A stretch of DNA of 10,108 bases from Baffinella frigidus (lineage: Eukaryota; Cryptophyceae; Cryptomonadales; Baffinellaceae), in NCBI GenBank assembly GCA_026770585.1, contig MU646455.1:585632-595739 (forward strand), given 5' to 3'. Below are positions 4,986 to 10,108 of the stretch, piece by piece. The translations under genes were made by a program, and so were the position numbers. A model generated the notes under the pieces. That model saw only the letters and a list, made by a program, of their open reading frames with translations. It had not been told where the DNA came from and did no database searches. Positions within the stretch are counted from its first letter, which is position 1, and each line of letters begins with the position of its first letter.

Positions 4986-4990
4986 CTGCT

Positions 4991-5719
4991 GTTGTCTTAC
5001 CACCCTACTGTACTACCGTCGCACCTTACGGAATGCCGGGATGACGTTGACGCCGCAATTGGGTTGTGCGCCTTGACTCGATCAAGACTGAGAGGACAGC
5101 AGATGCCCTCTCCTAGACCATGGTCAGTGGATCACTCTCAGAGAGTGGTGGGAGTGCATACGTTGCGGCCGTGTTTGAAGTAGTAACGTTCTCTCTCGCC
5201 CAATCGCCCTGCGCCCTTCTCTGTTGAAATAGCAACTGAAATAGTAAAAACAGCAACTCAGCTAACCGCCAAACCCTCACTTGCTACTGAAAAGTCCCAC
5301 CCCACCCTATCCTGTAACCGATCTTGGATTCCGTGACCGACGGCTCCAATTCCCACAACTTTAGGGGGATATGACCATGGATTAAAATAGGCCCAAAGTT
5401 GACATATTTTGAGCAAACGCTGACTATTAAACCAAAATTCGTTTTAAAACGATTAGATGGATAGAGCGGGCCAGAGATTTTCGGCAGTGATCAAGACCAG
5501 ACGATGTTTGTGCCAACCCCGCGCCCGCCTCTGCGCGTCCCTCACAAAAGCGTTGACTTAGTAAACGCTGGTTTATTGGTAGTAAAAAGGTCTCTCGCAA
5601 TCGGACCTAACCGCCAAAATTCGCAGGCGCACATAAGGCCGTGGGGGGGGGCACGCCCTGGCTGCAAGCAAGCTCTCCCTGGAATGTAAGCTCCCGCTCC
5701 TCCCTGCCCCTGCGCCTTT
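4991..5719. other. Mostly unique stretch without a recognisable gene
   Basis: No open frame here exceeds about 65 codons and none shows a domain. Visible items are a GGCCGCC-motif relative (5147-5187, minus strand), a CACTCTC-A-GAGAGTG hairpin (5133-5147), a 12 bp palindrome CGTTTTAAAACG (5440-5451) and a near-palindrome GCGTTGACTTAGTAAACGC (5550-5568). There is also an exact 12 bp repeat CTAACCGCCAAA (5262-5273 and 5607-5618), preceded in both cases by AGTAAAAA. Confidence 0.5.
5147..5187 (-). repeat. Dispersed GGCCGCC motif, copy 2 (diverged)
   Basis: On the minus strand it reads ACTACTTCAAACACGGCCGC, AACGTATGCACTCCC. It keeps the order TACT-C-AACACGGCCGC-A-GTATG of the other copies, with several substitutions. 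Confidence 0.55.
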
Positions 5720-5814
5720 TCGACTCCCTTAGATAAGTGGTTGCGAACCTTCTCGACGGGTTGCGAACCTTCTCGGCTGTTCTCGATTCTTCTCGACTTA
5801 TCTGAGGGAGTCGA
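5720..5814. repeat. Foldback with 19 bp arms and internal 20 bp tandem repeat
   Basis: TCGACTCCCTTAGATAAGT (5720-5738) pairs with ACTTATCTGAGGGAGTCGA (5796-5814) at 18 of 19 positions. The loop holds two tandem 20 bp units starting GGTTGCGAACCTTCTCG (5739 and 5759) and further TTCTCGA words. It marks the start of the TCTAGAG/TCGAGACT array. Confidence 0.75.
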
Positions 5815-5842
5815 GACTCATCTAGAGTGGATAGACGTTTAT

Positions 5843-5880
5843 TACTACCAACACGACCGCCATGTATGTACCCCCACCTG
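5843..5880 (+). repeat. Dispersed GGCCGCC motif, copy 3
   Basis: TACTACCAACACGACCGCCA, TGTATGTACCCCCACCTG. It is closest to the minus-strand copy at 3275-3313, including the CCCCCACC tail. Confidence 0.7.
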
Positions 5881-6010
5881 GGCGATGTCTAGAGGAGTCA
5901 AGACTCACCTCGATCCTTCTCGACTGATCTAGAGAATTCGAGACTGATCTAGAGGAGTTGAGACTCATCTCGCCCCATCTTGACCCCTAACAAAGAGAGA
6001 GAGACCTGTA

Positions 6011-6038
6011 TCACTACCAACACGGCCGCCATGTATGC
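6011..6038 (+). repeat. Dispersed GGCCGCC motif, copy 4
   Basis: TCACTACCAACACGGCCGCC followed by ATGTATGC. It is flanked on both sides by AGAGAGAGACC/GGTCTCTCTCT, which can pair (about 5995-6005 and 6045-6056), so this copy lies in a small hairpin. Confidence 0.7.
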
Positions 6039-6150
6039 TGGAAAGGTCTCTCTCTCTTCCGCGAGCAGCCGTCCGCAGGGCTGCCACTCATCTAGAGTCA
6101 AGACTCACATCTCGCCCCATCTTGAGTCCCACTACCCCCCCCATCGTGAG

Positions 6151-6504
6151 TCCCACTAAAAAGAATCTCGCGCGCACGTGCAGCCGTTCGCAGGGCTGAT
6201 CTCGATCTATCTCGACTGATCTAGAGCATTCGAGACTCATCTCGCTTCATCGTGACTCCTAACAAAGGGCTCTCTTTGATCTTCTGCACACACAGATTTG
6301 AAAGTTATCCCCCAAAATGGACATGGGATCTGATCTCTCTTGCGCGAGCAGCCATTCGCGGGGCTGATCTCGATCCATCTCGACTGGTCTAGAGAAATCG
6401 AGACTAATCTAGAGGAGTCGAGAATCATCTCGCCCCATCTTGAGCCCTTCTATCTCCCACTAAAAAGAATCTCGCGCGCACGTGCAGCCGTTCGCAGGGC
6501 TGAT
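6151..6504 (+). repeat. Identical 50 bp direct repeat pair (6151-6200 and 6455-6504)
   Basis: Both copies start TCCCACTAAAAAGAATCTCG and run through GCGCACGTGCAGCCGTTCGC to GGGCTGAT with no difference by eye. They lie 304 bp apart inside an otherwise diverged array, which suggests a recent local duplication or conversion. Confidence 0.85.
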
Positions 6505-6539
6505 ATCGGCGCATGACCCTGCCGGGAAGCGCCTCAAGG

Positions 6540-7175
6540 CTGCGGGCATCAACGTCAACGGCGGATTTCAACAGTGGGTCTAGCGACAGGAAAGAGCCGG
6601 GCTCAGAGCCCTTTATTAAAATCTGTCGAATAAACGCGTGTCTTCGCATCATCAATGTCAACGGCGGATTCCAGCAATGGGTCTGACGTGTGTTGGAATC
6701 CTTGAATAAACTTAATCAACGCGTGTGGTTGTATCAATGTCAACGGCGGATTCCAGCATGGGTCTAGCGACAGGATATAGAACTTTCTTAAACCCAATCA
6801 AATAAACGCGTGTTTTTGCGTATCCATCCATGTCAACGGCGGATTTCATACGCAAACACTTATAATTTATAAACTGGATCCAATGAAAATTACTACACAT
6901 AACGATCTTTACTAGTAATATTGAAGCAAACGTGTTTAGTAATTTTGATTGAAATCCAGTTTATAAATTACAAGTGTTTTCGTACGAGATTTCAGCAGTG
7001 CGTCTGACACGCGAGAGAGAGACCTTTCCAAGCGTTAAAAGCCTTCGAAAAAAAAGGCGTTTTCGCTTCCAACAATGTGGCTAACACGCGAGAGAACCTT
7101 TGTGACAGCCTTTTGAATAAACGAGTGTGTTCGCATCAATGACATCGAGGCTTCCAGCGATGGGTCTAACACGAA
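6540..7175 (+). repeat. Tandem array of about 80-105 bp units (GTCAACGGCGGATTCCAGCA)
   Basis: Unit starts with ATCAA(C/T)GTCAACGGCGGAT are at 6548, 6651, 6733 and 6826. Each is followed by TTCCAGCA-TGGGTCT(A/G)(G/A)CG, a variable part and AATAAACGCGTGT plus TTCGCATC. More diverged units with TTCCA(A/G)C(A/G)ATG-G(G/C)CTAACACG follow at about 7067 and 7147. The unit at 6826 is split by a foldback (6846-6987), and its remainder resumes at about 6988. Unit length varies, so no reading frame is kept. I find no evidence of a protein repeat. Confidence 0.8.
6846..6987. mobile_element. Foldback with conserved core, copy B, inserted in the tandem array
   Basis: The ends TCATACGCAAACACT (6846-6860) and AGTGTTTTCGTACGA (6973-6987) pair at 13 of 15 positions. 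Next, TATAATTTATAAACTGGAT pairs with ATCCAGTTTATAAATTACA. The core is CAATGAAAATTACTACAC (6881-6898), a 33 nt spacer and GTGTTTAGTAATTTTGATTG (6932-6951). GATTTCA is present on both sides (6842-6848 and 6988-6994), a candidate 7 bp target duplication, though it overlaps the left end by three bases. Comparison with uninterrupted units of the array shows the insertion point. No transposase is encoded. Confidence 0.85.
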
Positions 7176-7247
7176 AGAATCTCTCTCTCTCTCTATCCCT
7201 CTCTCTCTTTCTCTCTCCCTCTCTCCCTCTCTCTCTCTCTCTCTCTC
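7171..7247. repeat. CT/GA microsatellite
   Basis: About 75 bases of nearly pure CT with occasional CCC interruptions. The minus-strand open frame crossing it reads as Arg-Glu repeats, which is a by-product of the microsatellite. The polypyrimidine strand could adopt triplex structure. Confidence 0.95.
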
Positions 7248-7367
7248 CGGAAAGTTATGTGTGCCATTGATGACATTTGTCGGATGCACGCACCCATAAA
7301 TCACTGTCTTTACTCAGTCGGGGTTGCCACACCCTGTCCGAGCCTGGTTTGGCACTTCACTACTTTC

Positions 7368-7504
7368 ATCTCCACAAAAGTACTAATTATTTGGTTTTGG
7401 CGTAACGAAATTTACCACACGAATGCTCTACTATTACTTGTATGAGCAAATCGTGTAGTAATTTTGGTTGCCCAAAAGCAATTAATTAATACTTGTATGG
7501 AGAT
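7368..7504. mobile_element. Foldback with conserved core, copy D
   Basis: The ends are ATCTCCA (7368-7374) and TGGAGAT (7498-7504). The arms continue as ACAAAAGTACTAATTATTTG against TAATTAATACTTGTATGG, and TTTTGG against CCAAAA. The core is AAATTTACCACAC (7408-7420), a 32 nt spacer and GTGTAGTAATTTTGG (7453-7467). The spacer resembles that of copy A (GAAT-CT-TA-TATTA) and its right part resembles copy B (GAGCAAA-CGTGT). It is 137 bp long, close to copy B. No coding content is visible. Confidence 0.8.
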
Positions 7505-7547
7505 TAACTTCAGCAACGTCTCTATGATGGCCTGACCTGGTAGGGGC

Positions 7548-7670
7548 CTACAGGGGTGCCTCGCTCATAAGAAACTGCCACCCCCCTATGACCACCATAG
7601 GGCGCTAGGCATGATCCTACTGTAGGGTTCTGGGGGGGCGCAGTTTCTTATGAGCGAGGTACCCCTGTAG
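7548..7670. mobile_element. Complete CTCGCTCATAAGAAAC-family foldback, copy 3
   Basis: The left arm CTACAGGGGTGCCTCGCTCA, TAAGAAACTGCC pairs with GGCGCAGTTTCTTATGAGCG, AGGTACCCCTGTAG. The centre ACCACCATAGGGCGCTAGGC, ATGATCCTACTGTAGGGTTC forms the nested hairpin typical of the family. Outside it, GGCCTGA (7529-7535) and TCAGGCC (7671-7677) also pair. It is 2.6 kb from the cluster of relatives at 3.97-4.99 kb. Confidence 0.85.
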
Positions 7671-7677
7671 TCAGGCC

Positions 7678-7940
7678 TGCTGCACAGCATGCACTCAAAC
7701 TTCTCCGGCCTGTCAAATGTGCTGCCGGTTCAATCGAATTCTCTGGTCACAGATCTAAAGACACGGCACAGAGCGGAGATAGTAGGTATGTAGAGAGATT
7801 GATAATTTATTGCCAAACAACCAGCGTCGGCGCCGCAGTGTCGGCCGCTCATACGAGCATTTTCCGGATGGATTCTAACTCCACCTCATACAGTAATGTA
7901 CTCACTCACACCTCCACTCTTTCACACGCCCACCAGTTTT
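7678..7940. other. Spacer with no recognisable gene
   Basis: No domain, RNA gene or clear repeat is visible. A GGTTCAATCGAATTC string near 7727 looks superficially like a tRNA T-arm, but no cloverleaf can be built around it. Confidence 0.4.
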
Positions 7941-8083
7941 TACCACCAACCCCACGAGAGGAGCAAATCGTCGATTTGAATAATCGAGTTTCACCTTACA
8001 GAGGGGTCGGATCCGACCCCTCCGTAGGATGAAATTCGGAATCTGAAATCGACGATTTGCTCCTCCCGTGAGGGTTGGTGGTA
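7941..8083. mobile_element. CCACCAACCC-ended foldback, copy E
   Basis: The two halves (7941-8011 and 8012-8083) are inverted copies meeting at a 22 bp perfect palindrome (8001-8022) centred on GGATCC, with essentially no loop. The ends are TACCACCAACC and GGTTGGTGGTA. The arms keep an exact GAGGAGCAAATCGTCGATTT block (left, 7960-7979) and its complement. The flanking TA could be a 2 bp target duplication. It shares the end GTGAGGGTTGGTGG (8068-8081) with the foldback at 9758-9979. Confidence 0.85.
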
Positions 8084-8106
8084 ATCTGTGCTGGGGATTG
8101 AGACTC

Positions 8107-8162
8107 CCTACGGTAGGCAACCCGTAGGAACATAGGGAGGTTCCTACGGATCAGGTAACGGA
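8107..8162 (-). repeat. CCGTAGG palindromic cluster, copy 2 (inverted relative of 3474-3533)
   Basis: CCTACGGTAGGCAACCCGTA, GGAACATAGGGAGG, TTCCTACGGATCAGGTAACG. Read on the minus strand it has the same words in the same order as 3474-3533. Internally CCGTAGGAAC and GTTCCTACGG-type words can pair. Confidence 0.65.
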
Positions 8163-8166
8163 AACT

Positions 8167-8183
8167 CGGGCACTGAGTGCCCG
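8167..8183. repeat. Hairpin CGGGCACT / AGTGCCCG
   Basis: Eight-base perfect arms with a one-base centre. A role as a terminator cannot be argued, because no gene ends here and the organism appears eukaryotic. Confidence 0.7.
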
Positions 8184-8237
8184 AAAATCCCTTCGTAGCC
8201 CGCTGTGTGGCCTCCACGCCGTGAGACGACAAACGGC

Positions 8238-8330
8238 AGAAGGAGTAGTTGGCGGTTGGAGGTCGGAGGTTGGAAGCTGAAGGTTGGAGGAGAGAGGAAG
8301 GAAGTTGGAGGAGCGAGGCTGGCGGAGATA
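8238..8330 (+). repeat. Polypurine tract with GGAGGTTGGA-type short repeats
   Basis: The plus strand is mostly G and A, with repeated GGAGGT(T/C)GGA, GGTTGGAGGAGAGAGGAAGG and GGAGGAGCGAGG words. The open frames across it, on either strand, are low complexity. It could form G-rich or triplex structure. Confidence 0.75.
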
Positions 8331-8464
8331 CATCTTCTCTGAGACGGACTACAGACCAGGTACGGAGGTTCCCTCCATTCAAGGCTCAAGACTCATTTAG
8401 GACCTGTATCGAGCGTAATAAAGAAGAAGAGAGAAGTGCTCTCCCCATTCTCTGTCCCCGTCAT

Positions 8465-8522
8465 CTACCACACTCTCCGCCTCTCTCCCTCCTTCCCCAG
8501 AGATTGGAGGAGAGCGTGGTAG
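8465..8522. repeat. Hairpin CTACCACACTCTCC / GGAGAGCGTGGTAG
   Basis: Fourteen-base arms (8465-8478 and 8509-8522) with one mismatch and a loop of about 30 nt. It lies just beyond the 3' side of the WD40-like fragment, on the opposite side of its divergence point. Confidence 0.65.
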
Positions 8523-8542
8523 AGGAGGGGGACCGCTCCTAG

Positions 8543-8812
8543 CCCGTGCGTGGCTCCCACCCTCTGCACCGTCCCGCTCTCTGCGTCCCAGAGCTTCCAG
8601 TAATCATCATAGAAACACACACTTGCCACCAACCTGAAGTCCGGAGACACCTCTACGTGAGGCTTCAATGCCCACTTCTCTTTCCCTGTCGCCTCGTCCA
8701 CCAAACAACCCCAAGATTTTGCCCACTTCTCCTCCCCGGTCGCCTCGTCCACCATTATCACCCGCCCACCGTGAAGGCCTAGCGCCAGCATCCTCACAAT
8801 CACGCAAGGATC
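8543..8812 (-). pseudogene. WD40-repeat-like fragment, probably a broken gene copy or a single exon
   Basis: A minus-strand frame open from 8911 to 8465 contains about 90 residues that look like real protein between two low-complexity tails. The clearest part is one WD40 blade: HVEVSPDF, VASVCFYDDY, then WKLWDAESG (8599-8573). The WKLWD signature normally ends strand c of a blade. Upstream is a GGRVIMVDEATGEEKWA stretch, the end of a preceding blade. It is followed by an in-frame 51-base duplication (8671-8704 and 8722-8755) that repeats VDEATG(E/K)EKWA. WD40 proteins usually have seven blades and over 300 residues, so this is far too short to fold alone. After VQRVGATHG the frame turns into unrelated sequence. 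Before TDPCVIV it is derived from a TACCCTTTTGT-rich tract. Spliced exons cannot be excluded. The ATG at 8911 is unlikely to be the true start. Function is unknown. Confidence 0.5.
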
Positions 8813-8869
8813 CGTGACAGCGCTGCGAAGCCGTCCTCTCTTGTACCCTTTTGTCCCCTTTTGTACCCT

Positions 8870-8889
8870 CGAAAAAAAGTCTTTTTTCG
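8870..8889. repeat. Hairpin CGAAAAAA / TTTTTTCG
   Basis: Eight-base perfect arms with a four-base centre, preceded by three CCCTTTTGT(A/C)CC words (about 8846-8868). This tract interrupts the upstream end of the WD40-like frame. Confidence 0.75.
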
Positions 8890-8903
8890 GGGTCGGACTG
8901 GTC

Positions 8904-8924
8904 AAATCCAAGAATCTTGGATTT
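8904..8924. repeat. Hairpin AAATCCAAG / CTTGGATTT
   Basis: Nine-base perfect arms with the three-base loop AAT. It lies 14 bases from the preceding hairpin. Confidence 0.8.
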
Positions 8925-8927
8925 CCC

Positions 8928-9032
8928 GCCCTGCCTCCCTGCCTCCCTGCCTCCCTGCCTCCCTGCCTCCCTGCCTCCCTACCTCCAAGCCTCCAAGCCT
9001 CCCTGTCGCCCTACCTCCCTGCCTTCCTGCGT
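8928..9032. repeat. CCTCCCTG minisatellite (8 bp unit)
   Basis: About six exact units of CCTCCCTG are followed by degenerate CCTACCTCC, AAGCCTCC and CCTGCGTCC versions. Because the unit is 8 bp, all frames read as proline/serine/leucine-rich low complexity. The open frames crossing it on both strands are artefacts. Confidence 0.95.
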
Positions 9033-9457
9033 CCCAGATCTTTTCAGAGAAAGATTGCAAGTCCTGTGGAAAGAAGGATGGCAAGGAAATGAGAACTGAT
9101 TGGCTCATCCTCGAGGGCGGTCTTTTCTCACCTGCGCACCGAGCTGGCGTGCACGGGCCTGGGGGCGGGAGTGGTTCGTCTCACCAGCAAAAGCTGGGAC
9201 CGCGGCCTGACGTCGCATCATGCAGCCCTTGAGCCCTTGGCCGCGTCGTCACTCGCCCCGCCCCTCGTGACCCGGTCGTCGCCCACTTGTTTGTTGCTGA
9301 GGGCCTGCCGCCTTCTGGGTCATTCTCTGCATTCTTTGACACACCCGTCCCTGCCATTAACTTCATCTCACCCCCCTGATAGAATCTGATGGTGGGTTTA
9401 TACTGAGGCCACGATTCGCCTTGAGTGGCAGGACCGCAAAGTCGCAAAACAATTCCG
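9033..9457. other. GC-rich stretch without a recognised gene
   Basis: It contains GATTGGCTCA (inverted CCAAT-like, about 9098), GGGGGCGGG (about 9161) and TGACGTCGCATCATG (about 9208). In animals and plants these words are promoter-like, and their position would suit a minus-strand gene. They are short enough to occur by chance, and the promoter code of this organism is unknown. No domain is visible in the open frames. Confidence 0.3.
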
Positions 9458-9498
9458 GTGTCCGCCTATGTTGGGAGCTGGAAGAACCTAAAGGACCT
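9458..9498 (+). repeat. 41 bp direct repeat, copy 1
   Basis: GTGTCCGCCTATGTTGGGAG, CTGGAAGAACC, TAAAGGACCT. It is repeated at 9651-9691 with one difference. In one frame both copies are open and read RLCWELEEPKGP, and the single change (CTG to CTC) would be synonymous. Confidence 0.85.
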
Positions 9499-9650
9499 GA
9501 GCATACTGCCCTACCCCTGGCAGCGGGCCCTAGGTGTGGCCGGCAGCCCCTGAGAAGAACATGTACTTTACAGAAACAATGGAACCCCTCTCGAATGCCA
9601 CGTTGACCCCGATCGCCTCACCTTGTTGAGAATGTATGTGACAAGTTACA

Positions 9651-9691
9651 GTGTCCGCCTATGTTGGGAGCTCGAAGAACCTAAAGGACCT
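9651..9691 (+). repeat. 41 bp direct repeat, copy 2
   Basis: It differs from 9458-9498 only at one G/C position and lies 193 bp downstream. The sequences around the two copies are otherwise unrelated. It could be an exon fragment or a short dispersed repeat. Confidence 0.85.
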
Positions 9692-9757
9692 AAAAGATCG
9701 ACAATCTCTGAGTTGAGAAGGTCTCCCACCGTATTCCCTCCAACACATATTGTCCTC

Positions 9758-9979
9758 CCACCAACCCTCACAGCCTGCTCAAATCGTCAATATCAGGCCT
9801 GGAGATTTGTACTATTAATTGACGGATTCCGTCATTGGGTCCATCTATTCTCTACGTCACCAGTATTTGCCAACGGTAGGGTACGTTTTCTGAAGAAATC
9901 GATGGATAGTTTTTTTCCTACGTTTTCTGAAGAAATCGATGGATAGTTTTCGATTTGAGCGGGCTGTGAGGGTTGGTGG
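9758..9979. mobile_element. CCACCAACCC-ended foldback, copy F
   Basis: The left arm CCACCAACCCTCACAGCCTG, CTCAAATCG (9758-9786) pairs with the right arm ending GTGAGGGTTGGTGG (9951-9979) at 28 of 29 positions. The interior of about 160 bp contains a TGACGGA-T-TCCGTCA hairpin (about 9821-9835). It also holds a 32 bp direct duplication starting TACGTTTTCTGAAGAAATCG (9882-9913 and 9919-9950). The end sequence and an AAATCGTC word are shared with the foldback at 7941-8083, so the two form one family with different interiors. Confidence 0.8.
9882..9950 (+). repeat. Two-copy 32 bp duplication inside foldback F
   Basis: TACGTTTTCTGAAGAAATCG, ATGGATAGTTTT at 9882-9913 and 9919-9950 are identical and separated by TTTCC. 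This looks like a slippage duplication. Confidence 0.9.
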
Positions 9980-10071
9980 CCGCAACACAGATGCAGTCTC
10001 CGACCTCGGCAGTTCTTCAGCTTGGCGTGGCATGGGGTTGGCACAACGGCGATTCCTCTCTAATAAAATCT

Positions 10072-10108
10072 CCTCCACCCTCCACCCTCCACCCTCCACC
10101 CTCCACCC
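10072..10108. repeat. CCACCCT simple repeat at the window edge
   Basis: About five CCACCCT units run to the last base. The 7 bp unit has a G-rich complement (AGGGTGG) and recalls the telomere unit length. However, it is C-rich in the same direction as the left end, so it is not oriented as a right-hand chromosome end. It probably marks an assembly break or the continuation of a minisatellite. Confidence 0.9.

Larger units (their letters stand above)
5810..6450 (+). repeat. Degenerate array of TCTAGAG / TCGAGACTCATCTCG motifs
   Basis: Copies of (G/C)ATCTAGAG followed by a few bases and TCGAGACT(C/G)ATCT recur near 5817, 5888, 5926, 5948, 6093, 6216, 6388 and 6409. They are often followed by CTCGCCCCATCTTGA (about 5968, 6112 and 6430). 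A second word, GCAGCCGTTCGCAGGGCTGAT or close variants, recurs near 6064, 6181, 6350 and 6485. The spacing is irregular (roughly 110-180 bp), so this is a shuffled satellite rather than a clean tandem. No gene is supported. Confidence 0.7.

Noticed and set aside
7035-7304. Minus-strand frame rich in Arg-Glu
   Set aside because: The RERERE stretch is simply the CT microsatellite read on the other strand.
7715-7745. Possible tRNA T-arm (GGTTCAATCGAATTC)
   Set aside because: No acceptor, D or anticodon stem can be placed around it.
8167-8183. Rho-independent terminator
   Set aside because: There is no T-run, no gene ending here and no bacterial context.
9098-9222. CCAAT, GC-box and CRE-like promoter for the minus-strand WD40 fragment
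   Set aside because: The words are short, expected by chance in a GC-rich stretch, and promoter elements of this lineage are unknown.
8814-9232. Proline/serine/leucine-rich frames on the plus strand and the glycine/arginine-rich frame on the minus strand
   Set aside because: All derive from the 8 bp CCTCCCTG minisatellite, which is open in every frame.
10072-10108. Right-hand telomere
   Set aside because: The repeat is C-rich in the direction of the window end. A right chromosome end should be G-rich on this strand.

Overview
This 10.1 kb window looks like subtelomeric DNA from a nuclear eukaryotic genome. It opens with a C-rich telomere-type array (CCCCAAA units, 1-122) and carries a second array of plant/algal-type CCCTAAA units (the TTTAGGG telomere motif) at 2175-2413 in the same orientation. 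There are no bacterial gene structures, ribosome binding sites, operons, tRNA or rRNA genes. TTTAGGG telomeres occur in plants, green algae and several alveolates such as chromerids. A subtelomere of a microalga or protist is my best guess, but the species cannot be fixed from the sequence.

The window is almost gene-free. The only protein-like stretch I support is a minus-strand fragment with a WD40-type blade (about 8543-8812), probably one exon or a broken copy of a larger gene. Every other open frame is short, has no recognisable domain and runs across repeats.

The rest is dominated by inverted-repeat (foldback) elements of MITE size, about 85-220 bp. I can group them as follows. (1) A CCACGC-ended family: 422-571, 1885-2010, about 2006-2119 (inverted), 2907-3017 and 3660-3785. 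(2) A TA-flanked family with 16 bp ends: 1083-1187 and 1402-1543. (3) A family sharing a central core (18 bp arm, 32-33 nt spacer, 18 bp arm): 2739-2908, 6846-6987 and 7368-7504. (4) A CTCGCTCATAAGAAAC family with three complete hairpins (4317-4423, 4792-4985, 7548-7670) and three half copies. (5) A CCACCAACCC-ended pair: 7941-8083 and 9758-9979. (6) Single foldbacks at 801-969, 1596-1813, 2573-2650, 4573-4780 and 5720-5814.

Layout from left to right: telomere-type cap; tandem and foldback repeats to 2.1 kb; interstitial telomere block; four dispersed copies of a short subtelomeric repeat (2.46-3.15 kb); direct-repeat and half-hairpin patchwork (3.3-4.57 kb); two large adjacent hairpins (4.57-4.99 kb); a mostly unique stretch (5.0-5.7 kb); a degenerate TCTAGAG-motif array (5.8-6.5 kb); a tandem array of roughly 80-105 bp units interrupted by a foldback (6.5-7.18 kb); a CT microsatellite; further foldbacks; the WD40-like fragment; a CCTCCCTG minisatellite; a GC-rich stretch; and finally the second CCACCAACCC foldback and a CCACCCT simple repeat at the window edge.

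The most unusual signal is that related foldbacks keep their arms self-complementary while the arm sequences diverge between copies. This points to selection for structure or hairpin-templated correction. All alignments were made by eye.
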